The notes: generated from the sequence alone by a model not told the origin. A stretch of DNA of 64,000 nucleotides from Pseudomonas sp. G2-4 (GCF_030064125.1 NZ_CP125957.1:6289001-6353000); one strand, 5' to 3'; counted from the first letter of the stretch, positions 30,736-40,251 are shown. Translations and numbers: made by a program.

Positions 30736-32169
30736 ATGACCCTGTACGTGAACCTCGCCGAGCTGCTCGGTACCCGCATCGAACAGGGCTTCTACCGCCC
30801 CGGCGACCGGCTGCCGTCGGTACGAGCCTTGAGTACGGAACACGGGGTCAGCCTCAGTACGGTGCAGCAGGCCTATCGCGTGCTGGAGGACAGCGGGCTG
30901 GCGATGCCCAAACCCAAATCCGGCTATTTCGTACCGGCCAGCCGCGAACTGCCAGACCTGCCAGCAGTAGGCCGTCCAGCCCAGCGACCGGTGGATATTT
31001 CCCAATGGGACCAAGTGCTGGAGTTGATTCGCGCCGTGCCGCGGGCGGACGTGGTGCAACTGGGGCGCGGCATGCCGGACATTCATTCGCCGACCATGAA
31101 ACCGCTGCTGCGCAGCCTGGCGCAGATCAGCCGCCGGCAAGACATGCCCGGCCTGTATTACGACAACATCTACGGCAACCTCGCGCTGCGAGAACAGATT
31201 GCCCGCCTGTCACTGGACTCCGGCTGCCATCTGGACCCGGGCGACCTGATTGTCACCACAGGCTGTCACGAGGCGCTGTCCGTCAGCATCCGCGCCACCT
31301 GCGAACAAGGCGACATCGTCGCGGTGGACTCGCCCAGCTTTCACGGGGCCATGCAAACCCTCAAGGGCCTGGGCATGAAGGCCCTGGAAATCCCTACCGA
31401 CCCGCTGACCGGCATCAGCCTGGACGCACTGGAACTGGCGTTGGAGCAATGGCCAATCAAGGCCATACAGTTAACCCCCAGTTGCAATAATCCGCTGGGC
31501 TACATCATGCCCGAGGCCAACAAGCGTGCCCTGCTGACCCTGGCGCAGCGCTTCGACGTGGCAATTATCGAAGACGATGTGTATGGGGAATTGGCCTACA
31601 CCTACCCACGACCACGCACTATCAAGTCCTTCGATGAAGACGGCCGCGTCCTGCTCTGCAGTTCTTTTTCCAAGACCCTGGCACCGGGCCTGCGAGTTGG
31701 CTGGGTCGCACCGGGCCGATACCTGGAGCGGGTGCTGCACATGAAATACATCAGCACGGGCTCCACCGCGCCACAACCGCAGATCGCCATTGCCGAATTC
31801 CTGAAAGGCGGGCATTTCGAACCTCATTTGCGCCGGATGCGCACGCAATACCAGCGCAATCGCGACGTAATGATCGACTGGGTCAGCCGCTACTTTCCGT
31901 CGGGCACCCGTGCCAGCCGCCCGCGAGGCAGCTTCATGCTGTGGGTCGAATTGCCGGACGGCTTCGACACGCTGAAGCTCAATCGAGTCCTCCTCGACCA
32001 AGGCGTGCAGGTGGCCGTCGGCAGCATTTTTTCGGCCTCAGGCAAGTACCGCAATTGCCTGCGCATGAACTACGCTGCCAAGCCAACGGCACAGATCGAA
32101 GAAGCTGTGCGCAAAGTCGGCACCGCTGCCATCGCGCTGTTGAACGAAACCCGCCGCGACACCGTCTGA
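30736..32169 (+). CDS. MocR-type regulator (GntR HTH fused to aminotransferase-like domain)
   Basis: A 477-residue regulator. An N-terminal GntR winged helix (residues 1-70: GFYRPGDRLPSVRALSTEHGVSLSTVQQAY in parts) is joined to a fold-type I aminotransferase domain (about 110-470). The PLP lysine is present as K313 in SSFSKTLAPGLRVGW, with NNPLGYIMP and the IIEDDVYGEL aspartate. Members sense PLP or its adducts (GabR, PdxR, TauR). No pdx, gab or tau genes are adjacent; the divergent neighbour is a DUF1127 gene. The likely operator is described at 30619-30701. Confidence 0.93.
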   Translation: MTLYVNLAELLGTRIEQGFYRPGDRLPSVRALSTEHGVSLSTVQQAYRVLEDSGLAMPKPKSGYFVPASRELPDLPAVGRPAQRPVDISQWDQVLELIRAVPRADVVQLGRGMPDIHSPTMKPLLRSLAQISRRQDMPGLYYDNIYGNLALREQIARLSLDSGCHLDPGDLIVTTGCHEALSVSIRATCEQGDIVAVDSPSFHGAMQTLKGLGMKALEIPTDPLTGISLDALELALEQWPIKAIQLTPSCNNPLGYIMPEANKRALLTLAQRFDVAIIEDDVYGELAYTYPRPRTIKSFDEDGRVLLCSSFSKTLAPGLRVGWVAPGRYLERVLHMKYISTGSTAPQPQIAIAEFLKGGHFEPHLRRMRTQYQRNRDVMIDWVSRYFPSGTRASRPRGSFMLWVELPDGFDTLKLNRVLLDQGVQVAVGSIFSASGKYRNCLRMNYAAKPTAQIEEAVRKVGTAAIALLNETRRDTV

Positions 32170-32230
32170 ACTGTACGCTGAGAAGCAGCACCCAATAGCC
32201 GATCAACGCAAACAAGCGGAACGATCCTAC

Positions 32231-33796
32231 GTGAGATCCAGCCCGATCCTGCATGTGCTTCTGTTTGTCGCCGCGCTACTGAGCGGCTGCGCCAGCCTTG
32301 ATGTCACCCGCGAGCCCTCCCAGGCGTTGCCGGCCTCCGACTCCTCATTCGGCCGCTCGGTCCAGGCCCAGGCAGCGCCCCATGAAGGGCGATCGGGTTT
32401 TCGCCTGCTCTCGGACAGCACCGATGCCTTTACCGCCCGGGCGGAACTGATTCGCAACGCCCAAAGCAGCCTGGACTTGCAGTACTACATCGTTCACGAC
32501 GGCATCAGCACGCGGATGCTGGTGGATGAACTGCTCAAGGCCGCCGACCGGGGCGTGCGCGTGCGGATCCTGCTGGACGACACCACCAGCGATGGCCAGG
32601 ACCAGATCATCGCCACCCTCGCCGCCCATCCACAAATCCAGATCCGCCTGTTCAACCCGCTGCACCTGGGACGCGCCACTGGCGTGACTCGTGGTCTCGG
32701 GCGCCTGCTCAACCTGTCGCAGCAACATCGCCGAATGCACAACAAGCTATGGCTGGCGGACAACAGCATGGCGATCGTCGGCGGCCGCAACCTGGGGGAC
32801 GAATATTTCGACGCCGAACCCAACCTGAACTTCACCGACATCGATCTGCTCAGCGTCGGGCCAGTGGCCGAACAACTGGGGCACGGCTTCGACCAGTACT
32901 GGAACAGCGCCCTGAGCAAACCCATCGAGCAATTCCTGTCCCACCGCCCAACCCCCAAGGACTTGGCCAACAGCCGCTTGCGCCTGCAAGAGTCCATGGA
33001 GCAGACGCACAAAGAAAACCACGCGCTGTACCAGCAGTTGACCCGCTACAAGACCCAGCCACGCCTGGACACCTGGCGCAATGAGTTGGTCTGGGCCTGG
33101 AACAAGGCCTTGTGGGACGCGCCCAGCAAGGTGCTGGCCAAGGGTGAGCCGGATCCACAGCTGTTGCTGACCACGCAACTGGCCCCTGAGCTGACGGGTG
33201 TCAGTAAAGAACTGATCATGATTTCGGCCTATTTCGTGCCTGGCCAGACAGGCCTGGTGTACCTGACCAGCCGAGCCGATGCCGGCGTGTCGGTGAGCCT
33301 TCTGACCAACGCCCTGGAAGCCACTGACGTGCCGGCGGTCCATGGCGGCTATGCGCCCTATCGCAAGGCGCTGCTGCAACATGGCGTACGCCTGTTCGAG
33401 CTGCGACGGCAACCGGGCGATACCGGCAGCAGTCCTCACCTGTTCTACAGCAAGTCCTACGGCGAATCGGACTCGAGCCTGCACAGCAAGGCGATCATTT
33501 TTGACCGCCAGAAATCCTTCATCGGCTCGTTCAATTTCGACCCGCGCTCGGTGCTGTGGAATACCGAAGTCGGCGTATTGGTGGACAGTCCGGAACTCGC
33601 CGGCCAAGTGCGGGAACTGGCCTTGCAAGGCATGGCGCCAGCCCTGAGTTATCAGGCCCGGCTGGAAGATGGAAGGTTGGTGTGGACGACCGAAGACAAC
33701 GGCAAATTGCATGACCTGGACCGCGAGCCGGGCAGTTGGTGGCGCCGGTTCAATGCCTGGTTCAGTACGACCATCGGACTGGAACAGATGCTTTAG
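32231..33796 (+). CDS. Phospholipase D-family lipoprotein (cardiolipin synthase C-like)
   Basis: A 521-residue protein with a lipoprotein signal peptide (lipobox LLSGC near residue 20) and two PLD domains. The first HKD motif is HNKLWLADNSMAIVGGRN and the second HSKAIIFDRQKSFIGSFN, both with intact H, K and D. The layout matches YmdC/ClsC, which makes cardiolipin from phosphatidylglycerol and phosphatidylethanolamine. ClsC usually needs a partner ORF (ymdB) that is absent here. The start is a GTG at 32231. Confidence 0.9.
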   Translation: MRSSPILHVLLFVAALLSGCASLDVTREPSQALPASDSSFGRSVQAQAAPHEGRSGFRLLSDSTDAFTARAELIRNAQSSLDLQYYIVHDGISTRMLVDELLKAADRGVRVRILLDDTTSDGQDQIIATLAAHPQIQIRLFNPLHLGRATGVTRGLGRLLNLSQQHRRMHNKLWLADNSMAIVGGRNLGDEYFDAEPNLNFTDIDLLSVGPVAEQLGHGFDQYWNSALSKPIEQFLSHRPTPKDLANSRLRLQESMEQTHKENHALYQQLTRYKTQPRLDTWRNELVWAWNKALWDAPSKVLAKGEPDPQLLLTTQLAPELTGVSKELIMISAYFVPGQTGLVYLTSRADAGVSVSLLTNALEATDVPAVHGGYAPYRKALLQHGVRLFELRRQPGDTGSSPHLFYSKSYGESDSSLHSKAIIFDRQKSFIGSFNFDPRSVLWNTEVGVLVDSPELAGQVRELALQGMAPALSYQARLEDGRLVWTTEDNGKLHDLDREPGSWWRRFNAWFSTTIGLEQML

Positions 33797-33812
33797 AGGC
33801 AGCCCGCTTTTG

Positions 33813-33903
33813 GTGGCGAGGGAGCTTGCTCCCGCTGGACTGCGAAGCAGTCCCGGCTTTTGCGGTTGCTGCGCAACCGAGCGGGAGCAAGCTCCCTCGC
33901 CAC
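33813..33903. repeat. REP module, family B
   Basis: Outer arms GTGGCGAGGGAGCTTGCTCC and complement. The inner hairpins are GGACTGC/GCAGTCC (33837-33853, perfect 7 bp) and GGTTGC/GCAACC. It lies between the convergent PLD and MFS genes. Confidence 0.9.
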
Positions 33904-33918
33904 GGGATTTGGGTATGC

Positions 33919-35061
33919 TCAGGCTGTTTGGGTCGCTCCAAATGCCCCTTGGCGCAACAACAGGATCACCAACCCGAACGCCCCCGCTGCCATAAGCAAC
34001 GGCAGCGCATGCCCACTGACCCACTGACTCCCCGCCCCCGCCGCCAACGGACCAACCAGGCAGCCGATCCCCCACAGCTGCGCTACATGGGCGTTGGCCC
34101 GCACCAGCGCATCGTCGCGGTAACGCTCGCCAATCAGGATCAGTGACAAGGTAAACAAACCGCCTGCGCTGGCGCCAAACAGCACCCACAGCGGCCAGAT
34201 CAGCACCGTATCGATCAACAGCGGTACCGCCAGGCTCGACAACATCAGCGCCACTGCGCAGCCAGTGAACAACGACCGGCGAGACAGGCGATCGGCCAGG
34301 GCGCCGATGGGCAATTGCAGCAAGGCATCACCGACCACCACCGTACTGACCATCGCCAACGCAATGTCGGCGCTGAAGCCCTGGCGCAGGCAATAAACCG
34401 GCAACAGAGTCAGGATCATCGCCTCGAACGCCGCGAACAATGACACGGCCCAGGCGATTGCCGGCAAACCTCGGCAAAATGCCCACAAATCTGCGAACGT
34501 AACGCTGCCGGCCTCGCTGGTAGGCGCACCGCTGCGGCCGAGCAACAGCAATGGCGAGACCAGCAGCAAGCCGACACCCACCCAAAAGCCGTAATCGTGA
34601 CCGGTCCCCAGCGCGCCGAGCAGCAACGGTCCAGACAGTTGGCTCAGGGCGTAGCTGCTGCCATACAGCGCCACCAGGCGACCACGCCACCGTTCGATGA
34701 CCAGTTGATTGATCCAGCTTTCACCGAGGATGAAAACCAGGGTCAAGACCACGCCAATCACCAGCCGTAGCACCAGCCAGACCGGGTAACTGGGCAACAC
34801 CGCCAACAATCCGATGGACGCCGCCCCGCCCCACAGGCACAAGCGCATCAACATCGCCGTGCCAAACCGCGCCGCCAGTCGACTCGAGACCTTGGCCCCG
34901 AGTAACACCCCAACCGCCGGCATGGCCGCCATCACCCCGATGGCGAACGAGCCATAGCCCCAGCTCTCCAGGCGAAGCGACACCAGCGGCATGCTCACGC
35001 CCAGGGCCAGGCCGACACTCAGGACAGACGCCAACACGGCGAAATAGGTCGCCCAACGCAT
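33919..35061 (-). CDS. MFS transporter
   Basis: A 380-residue inner-membrane carrier of the major facilitator superfamily with about twelve helices. The loop 2-3 signature (GAKVSSRLAARFGTAMLM) and the second-half copy (GALADRLSRRSLF) are visible. The pattern resembles the YcaD/sugar-phosphate antiporter-like group. The start at 35061 has AGGAG upstream (ORF open from 35088). The substrate is unknown. Confidence 0.88.
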   Translation of the reverse strand: MRWATYFAVLASVLSVGLALGVSMPLVSLRLESWGYGSFAIGVMAAMPAVGVLLGAKVSSRLAARFGTAMLMRLCLWGGAASIGLLAVLPSYPVWLVLRLVIGVVLTLVFILGESWINQLVIERWRGRLVALYGSSYALSQLSGPLLLGALGTGHDYGFWVGVGLLLVSPLLLLGRSGAPTSEAGSVTFADLWAFCRGLPAIAWAVSLFAAFEAMILTLLPVYCLRQGFSADIALAMVSTVVVGDALLQLPIGALADRLSRRSLFTGCAVALMLSSLAVPLLIDTVLIWPLWVLFGASAGGLFTLSLILIGERYRDDALVRANAHVAQLWGIGCLVGPLAAGAGSQWVSGHALPLLMAAGAFGLVILLLRQGAFGATQTA

Positions 35062-35110
35062 TTCCACGCTCCTGTGGAGGGTTATCAATCTCAGCCATCA
35101 CCCAAAGGAC

Positions 35111-35200
35111 TGTGGGAGCGAGCTTGCTCGCGATGGCGGCGCAACATTCAACAAAGTCGTCGACTGTCGTACCGCTATCGCGAGCAACCTCGCTCCCACA
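35111..35200. repeat. REP pair, family A
   Basis: TGTGGGAGCGAGCTTGCTCG at the left; the right unit has one change (CGCGAGCAACCTCGCTCCC). It lies between the MFS gene start and the kauB-like stop, so unlike most copies it is close to a promoter. Confidence 0.9.
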
Positions 35201-35251
35201 GAGGGAATCAGCGCTGCATGACGCCCCGGACAAGGTCCGGGGCCGCCACTG

Positions 35252-36745
35252 TCAGAGCTTGATCCAGGTCGACTTCAGCTCGGTGTACTTGTCGAACGCA
35301 TGCAGCGACTTGTCGCGACCGTTGCCCGATTGCTTGAAACCACCAAAAGGCGCGGTCATATCGCCGCCATCATACTGATTGACCCAAACGCTGCCGGCGC
35401 GCAGGGCCTTGGCGGTCAGGTGAGCCTTGGAGATGTCCTTGGTCCATACAGCGGCGGCCAGGCCGTACGGCGTATCGTTGGCAATCTGGATCGCTTCCTC
35501 AGCGGTGTCGAAGGCGATGACTGACAACACCGGGCCGAAAATCTCTTCCTGGGCGATTTTCATCGCGTTGCTCACACCGTCGAAAATCGTTGGCTCGACA
35601 TAGGTGCCACCGGTTTCCTCGAGAATCCGCTTGCCACCGGCTACCAGTTTGGCGCCGTCATTGTGACCGGCCTCGATGTAGGACAACACAGTGTTCATCT
35701 GCTGGGTATCCACCAAGGCACCGACATTGGTCGCCGGGTCCAGCGGATTGCCAGGTTTCCAACCCTTGAGGGCTTCAATCACCAGTGGCAGGAACGTGTC
35801 CTTGATGGAGCGCTCCACCAACAGCCGCGAACCGGCGGTGCAAACTTCGCCCTGATTGAACGCGATGGCGCTGGCGGCAGATTCAGCGGCCGCTTGCAGA
35901 TCCGGGGCATCGGCGAACACGATGTTCGGGCTCTTGCCGCCGGCCTCCAGCCAAATGCGCTTCATGTTGGATTCGCCGGAGTAAATCATCAGTTGCTTGG
36001 CGATCTTGGTGGAGCCGGTGAACACCAGCGTATCGACGTCCATGTGCAGGGCCAGGGCCTTGCCAACGGTATGGCCGTAGCCAGGCAGCACGTTCAGCAC
36101 GCCTTTCGGAATGCCGGCCTCGATGGCCAGGGCAGCGATACGGATGGCGGTCAGCGGGGATTTTTCCGACGGCTTGAGCACCACCGAGTTACCGGTGGAC
36201 AGCGCCGGGCCAAGCTTCCAGCAAGCCATCATCAGCGGAAAGTTCCACGGCACAACAGCGCCGACGACACCCACTGGCTCGCGGGTCACCAGGCCCAGCT
36301 GGTCGTGCGGGGTGGCCGCCACTTCATCGTAGATCTTGTCGATGGCTTCACCGCTCCAGCTCAACGCTTGCGCCGCGCCAGGAACGTCGATGTTCAGGGA
36401 ATCGCTGATCGGCTTGCCCATGTCCAGGGTTTCGAGCAAGGCCAATTCTTCGGCGTTCTGCTTGAGCAGGCCGGCAAAACGGATCATGGTGGCTTTGCGT
36501 TTGCTCGGCGGCAGGCGCGACCAGACGCCGGAATTGAAGGTCGCACGGGCATTTTCGACAGCACGCTGGGCGTCGGCGACGTCGCAGCTGGCGATCTTGC
36601 CAAGCAGGCGGCCATCGACCGGGCTGAGGCAATCAAAGGTTTCGCCGGACACCGCATCGGTGTATTCACCATTGATGAAGGCACGGCCTTCGATTTTCAG
36701 GTCGCGGGCGCGTTGTTCCCAATCGGCACGAGTCAGGGTGGTCAT
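35252..36745 (-). CDS. kauB: Aldehyde dehydrogenase, gamma-glutamyl-aminobutyraldehyde type (KauB/PauC/PuuC)
   Basis: A 497-residue NAD(P)-dependent dehydrogenase. The cofactor fold (NFPLMMACWKLGPALSTGNSV split), the general base glutamate in LEAGGKSPNIVFADAP, and the nucleophile cysteine in NQGEVCTAGSRLLVE are intact. Sequence and place near pauR and the PauB-like oxidase match KauB/PauC, which oxidises aminoaldehydes from polyamine and arginine catabolism to GABA-type products. A strong GAGGAGG ribosome site is flanked by AATAAGAG (36758-36765 reverse), a 7/8 match to the Hfq/Crc motif. It is divergent from the cupin gene across 243 bp. Confidence 0.9.
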   Translation of the reverse strand: MTTLTRADWEQRARDLKIEGRAFINGEYTDAVSGETFDCLSPVDGRLLGKIASCDVADAQRAVENARATFNSGVWSRLPPSKRKATMIRFAGLLKQNAEELALLETLDMGKPISDSLNIDVPGAAQALSWSGEAIDKIYDEVAATPHDQLGLVTREPVGVVGAVVPWNFPLMMACWKLGPALSTGNSVVLKPSEKSPLTAIRIAALAIEAGIPKGVLNVLPGYGHTVGKALALHMDVDTLVFTGSTKIAKQLMIYSGESNMKRIWLEAGGKSPNIVFADAPDLQAAAESAASAIAFNQGEVCTAGSRLLVERSIKDTFLPLVIEALKGWKPGNPLDPATNVGALVDTQQMNTVLSYIEAGHNDGAKLVAGGKRILEETGGTYVEPTIFDGVSNAMKIAQEEIFGPVLSVIAFDTAEEAIQIANDTPYGLAAAVWTKDISKAHLTAKALRAGSVWVNQYDGGDMTAPFGGFKQSGNGRDKSLHAFDKYTELKSTWIKL

Positions 36746-36988
36746 GCGTGTGTCCTCCTCTTATTGAGTACGAACGCCGCGCAATGCGCAGCGCTCCAAG
36801 AATTTTGCCCAGCCAGTCTGTTTCCGGCGCTTTTTTTGGCATGGGGCACCCGCCACCCTAAACCAGCGGCCGGTCATGTTTCAATATATTTGACACAACA
36901 CGGCCAAACGGCCTTGCGATGTTCGTTTTAATAAACATAGACTTTGGCTCTTCCAGCCATTCGAACCGTCATTACCGGGGTTTACCGT

Positions 36989-37351
36989 ATGAGCATTCAG
37001 GACATCGTCGACTTCAGCCAAGCCAATACCACCGCCGAACGCTATCGCCCGGACCCGGCCAAGGTGTTCAAGGGCGATCCCGAACAAACGGTGTTCAACC
37101 ACTACAGCAGCCCCTGCGGGCAAATGAACGCGGGCGTATGGGAAGGCGCCGTCGGCCAGTGGACGGTCAATTACACCGAGCATGAATACTGCGAAATCGT
37201 CCAGGGCGTTTCCGTACTGCGAGACGACGACGGCAATGCCAAGACCCTGCGGGCCGGCGACCGGTTTGTGATCCCGGCGGGTTTCCAGGGCACCTGGGAA
37301 GTGCTGGAGCCGTGCCGCAAGATTTATGTGGTGTTCGAACAGAAGGCTTGA
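36989..37351 (+). CDS. Cupin-domain protein (DUF861/RmlC-like)
   Basis: A 120-residue single-cupin protein of the DUF861 type. The metal site residues are represented by the sequence NYTEHEYCEIVQG and the second motif GDRFVIPAGFQGTWEV. It could be a ureidoglycine-aminohydrolase-like or small-ligand binding protein, but the role is unknown. I start at ATG 36989 (MSIQDIVDFSQANTT) rather than 36944. It is divergent from kauB; a short dyad ATGTT/AACAT (36919-36938) in the gap may be a shared operator (weak). Confidence 0.85.
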   Translation: MSIQDIVDFSQANTTAERYRPDPAKVFKGDPEQTVFNHYSSPCGQMNAGVWEGAVGQWTVNYTEHEYCEIVQGVSVLRDDDGNAKTLRAGDRFVIPAGFQGTWEVLEPCRKIYVVFEQKA

Positions 37352-37520
37352 GCCCCCGCCGAAAAAGAAGCTGACACTCTATCGCTGGTCAAGACCACCG
37401 CAGCAGATAAGACTGCTCACGGGCGTCACGCATTTTATCGTCGCAACGACAACGCACAGGACGTGCGGTCAACCCGACAGGTGAGCGCCCCGATCCTATA
37501 ACTATTTGCAAGGAGGCAAT

Positions 37521-37739
37521 ATGCCCGTCTTACCCGACCAATGCGATCTCGCCATCGCCCAATACACCATCGGCCAAAAATGCACCCCTCAGTTGCTGGA
37601 AGAGGTTCGCGCCCTGGCCAACGGAGCTCCCGTACGCGCGACAGGCCCGAAGTACCCTTCGAGCTGGGACCTGCGTCCGCGACGCATCAACCTGCACACC
37701 AATGCCGACAGAATCATTGTCAGCATCAACTGCGGTTGA
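37521..37739 (+). CDS. Peptidase inhibitor I78-like small protein
   Basis: A 72-residue protein with the I78 hallmarks: the IGQKCTPQLLEEVRA helix and, at the C-terminus, DLRPRRINLHTNADRIIVSINCG split as RRINLHTNADRI and SINCG, matching the DxxxxRLNVxxDxxxxIxxVxCG pattern. The family prototype is a serine-protease inhibitor. There is no signal peptide, unlike many bacterial members. AGGAGG lies just before the ATG at 37521. It is a single gene with its own terminator. Confidence 0.75.
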   Translation: MPVLPDQCDLAIAQYTIGQKCTPQLLEEVRALANGAPVRATGPKYPSSWDLRPRRINLHTNADRIIVSINCG

Positions 37740-37773
37740 CCCCTCTCGTCGCTGACCACAAAACCTGAGCAAC

Positions 37774-37809
37774 AAAAAAGGCCCGTATCTCGCGATACGG
37801 GCCTTTTTC
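37774..37809 (-). terminator. Bidirectional terminator between I78-like gene and rpmG
   Basis: Stem AAAAAAGGCCCGTATC / GATACGGGCCTTTTT with loop TCGC; it ends rpmB-rpmG from one side and the I78-like gene from the other. Confidence 0.9.
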
Positions 37810-37827
37810 GTAAGAAGGAAAAATCAA

Positions 37828-37983
37828 TTACTTGATTTTGCCTTCCTTGTAGATCACGTGCTTGCGAACAACCGGATCAAATTTCTTGATCTCGATTTTG
37901 TCCGGGGTAGTACGCTTGTTCTTGTCGGTAGTGTAGAAGTGACCAGTACCGGCGCTCGAGATCAAACGAATCAATTCACGCAT
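37828..37983 (-). CDS. rpmG: 50S ribosomal protein L33
   Basis: A 51-residue ribosomal protein. Translation of the minus strand gives [20 protein letters not shown] and then a lysine-rich [18 protein letters not shown] segment ending EGKIK, the proteobacterial L33 pattern that lacks the zinc cysteines. It follows rpmB by 11 bp in a two-gene operon and is shorter than many ORF cut-offs. Confidence 0.97.
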   Translation of the reverse strand: MRELIRLISSAGTGHFYTTDKNKRTTPDKIEIKKFDPVVRKHVIYKEGKIK

Positions 37984-37994
37984 GATTAGCTCCC

Positions 37995-38228
37995 TTAAAC
38001 CTTGCCATCGCGACGAAGTTCGGCCAGCACGACACTGATGCCACGCTTGTCGATGATACGCATGCCCTTGGCAGATACGCGCAGACGCACAAAACGTTTC
38101 TCTTCTTCAACCCAGAAGCGGTGATGCTGCAGGTTCGGCAGGAAACGACGACGGGTTTTGTTGTTTGCGTGGGAAATGTTATTCCCAGTCACCGGACCCT
38201 TACCGGTAACTTGACAGACTCTCGACAT
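37995..38228 (-). CDS. rpmB: 50S ribosomal protein L28
   Basis: A 77-residue ribosomal protein with [20 protein letters not shown] and the [16 protein letters not shown] segment of L28. It is first in the rpmB-rpmG operon. The promoter lies some 150 bp upstream (38377-38405), leaving a long leader with a strong hairpin at 38254-38272. Confidence 0.97.
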   Translation of the reverse strand: MSRVCQVTGKGPVTGNNISHANNKTRRRFLPNLQHHRFWVEEEKRFVRLRVSAKGMRIIDKRGISVVLAELRRDGKV

Positions 38229-38376
38229 GCCTCAGCCCTCTAAAACCACATGCCCAACCCGGCATGGGTTGGCCGCTTAATCTCTCAGTCATTTGGCGCC
38301 AGGCGCCGCGTTTCTTTAAGGGTCTTACCGGCTACACCTACAGTGAAGGAACCGGGCCCCTAGAAAAGAGCGCTGC

Positions 38377-38405
38377 TTTATACCAGAAAGACCACAGTGC
38401 AACAA
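38377..38405 (-). promoter_or_regulatory. Sigma-70-type promoter of rpmB-rpmG
   Basis: On the minus strand TTGTTG, 17 bp, TATAAA. It would give a leader of about 140 nt with a CCAACCC/GGGTTGG hairpin (38254-38272). The remaining 38406-38664 stretch of this 436-bp gap holds no gene I can support. Confidence 0.6.
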
Positions 38406-38664
38406 CAGCCGATGTGATTTGTCTTCATTGGAAACCCTCGTTCAACCGCCCCGGACGGCTGCGGCAAAGGCTGGCGCGGCCGGCGACCACTCGTCGCCAC
38501 CTCAAGGTTTTTTTCAACCGAAGGCGAGTTTGGCCGTCAAGGCGACAATGCAGAGTGCCGGAAAATGTAAAAAGGGGATAGTCATTTGCCAGCGAGCCCA
38601 CTAGGGTAAGCCTTTTCCAGACTGCACTCGCAGATGGGCCTTCGACTTGCACAGGAAACCGACC

Positions 38665-40251
38665 ATGCGCCTCGCTGCCCTACCGTTGTTGCTCGCCCCT
38701 CTGCTGATCGCCCCGCAGGCCTTCGCCGCCGCCCTGAGCGTCTGCACCGAAGCCAGCCCGGAGGGGTTCGATGTCGTCCAATACAACTCACTGACCACCA
38801 CCAACGCCTCCGCCGATGTGCTGATGAACCGCCTGGTGGATTTCGACACCGCCAGCGGCAAAGTGGTCCCCAGCCTGGCCGATCACTGGGAAGTCTCGGC
38901 CGATGGCCTGACCTACGTGTTCAAGCTGCACCCACGGGTCAAGTTCCACCACACCGAATACTTCACGCCGCGCCGCGACCTGACCGCAGAAGACGTGAAA
39001 TTCAGCTTCGAGCGCATGCTCGATCCGGCGAACCCTTGGCACAAGGTGGCGCAGAGCGGCTTCCCACACGCCCAGTCGATGCAGCTACCGGCGCTGATCA
39101 AGAAAATCGACGCACTGGATCCGTTGACCGTGCGTTTCACCCTCGATCATGCCGACTCGACCTTCCTGGCAACGTTGAGCATGGGGTTTGCCTCCATCTA
39201 TTCGGCCGAATACGCCGATCAGTTGATGAAGGCCGGCACGCCGGAAAAACTCAACAGTCAGCCGGTCGGTACCGGCCCGTTCATTTTCAACCGTTTCCAG
39301 AAAGACGCTTCGATTCGCTACAAGGCCAACGGCGATTATTTCGGTGGCAAGCCCCAAGTAGACCCCTTGATCTTCGCCATCACGCCGGACGCCAACGTGC
39401 GCTTGCAGAAATTGCGCCGCAACGAATGCCAGATCGCCCTGTCGCCCAAGCCTCTGGACGTACAAGCCGCCAAGCAAGAGCCTACGCTGAGCGTGGCCCA
39501 GACCGACGCTTTCATGACCGCGTTCGTGGCGATCAACAGCCAGCATCCGCCGCTGGACAAGCCCGAGGTGCGCCAGGCCATCAACCTAGCCTTCGACAAG
39601 CCCAGCTACCTCAAGACCGTCTTCGAAGGCACTGCCGAAGCGGCCAACGGCCCCTATCCACCGAACACCTGGAGCTACGCCAAGCACTTGCCCGGCTACG
39701 CCTATGACCCGGCCAAGGCCCGCGACCTGCTGGCCAAGGCCGGCTTGAAAGAAGGTTTCCAGACCACCATCTGGACCCGCCCTTCCGGCAGCCTGCTAAA
39801 CCCCAATCCCAGCCTTGGCGCGCAACTGCTGCAGTCCGACCTGGCGGAAATCGGCATTCGAGCCGAAATCCGGGTGATCGAATGGGGCGAACTGATCCGT
39901 CGCGCCAAGGCCGGTGAACATGACCTGCTGTTCATGGGCTGGGCCGGTGACAACGGCGACCCTGACAACTTCCTCACGCCGCAGTTTTCCTGCGCGGCGG
40001 TCAAGGCTGGCACCAACTTCGCCCGCTACTGCAACCCGGACCTGGACAAACTGATCAGCGCCGGCAAGACCACCAGCGAGCAAGGCGTGCGCACCAAGCT
40101 TTACGAACAGGCCCAGGCGCACATCCAGCAACAGGCCCTCTGGCTGCCGTTGGCGCACCCGACTGCATTCGCCCTGACTCGCAAGGATGTCCAGGGTTAT
40201 GCGGTCAGCCCGTTTGGCCGGCAGGACTATTCCAAGGTCAGCCTCAAGTAA
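38665..40251 (+). CDS. Peptide ABC transporter substrate-binding protein (DppA-like)
   Basis: A 528-residue periplasmic binding protein (SBP_bac_5). It has a Sec signal peptide (MRLAALPLLLAPLLIAPQAFA, written in two parts: 1-10 and 11-21) and then LSVCTEASPEGFDVVQYNS, typical of DppA. Conserved ADVLMNRLVDFD and YAKHLPGYAYDPAKARDLL are visible. P. aeruginosa has several DppA paralogues, some as orphan genes; here too no permease or ATPase genes are adjacent, so it must share a distant Dpp transporter (inference). The start at 38665 follows AGGAAA; 38647 is an alternative. Confidence 0.92.
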   Translation: MRLAALPLLLAPLLIAPQAFAAALSVCTEASPEGFDVVQYNSLTTTNASADVLMNRLVDFDTASGKVVPSLADHWEVSADGLTYVFKLHPRVKFHHTEYFTPRRDLTAEDVKFSFERMLDPANPWHKVAQSGFPHAQSMQLPALIKKIDALDPLTVRFTLDHADSTFLATLSMGFASIYSAEYADQLMKAGTPEKLNSQPVGTGPFIFNRFQKDASIRYKANGDYFGGKPQVDPLIFAITPDANVRLQKLRRNECQIALSPKPLDVQAAKQEPTLSVAQTDAFMTAFVAINSQHPPLDKPEVRQAINLAFDKPSYLKTVFEGTAEAANGPYPPNTWSYAKHLPGYAYDPAKARDLLAKAGLKEGFQTTIWTRPSGSLLNPNPSLGAQLLQSDLAEIGIRAEIRVIEWGELIRRAKAGEHDLLFMGWAGDNGDPDNFLTPQFSCAAVKAGTNFARYCNPDLDKLISAGKTTSEQGVRTKLYEQAQAHIQQQALWLPLAHPTAFALTRKDVQGYAVSPFGRQDYSKVSLK

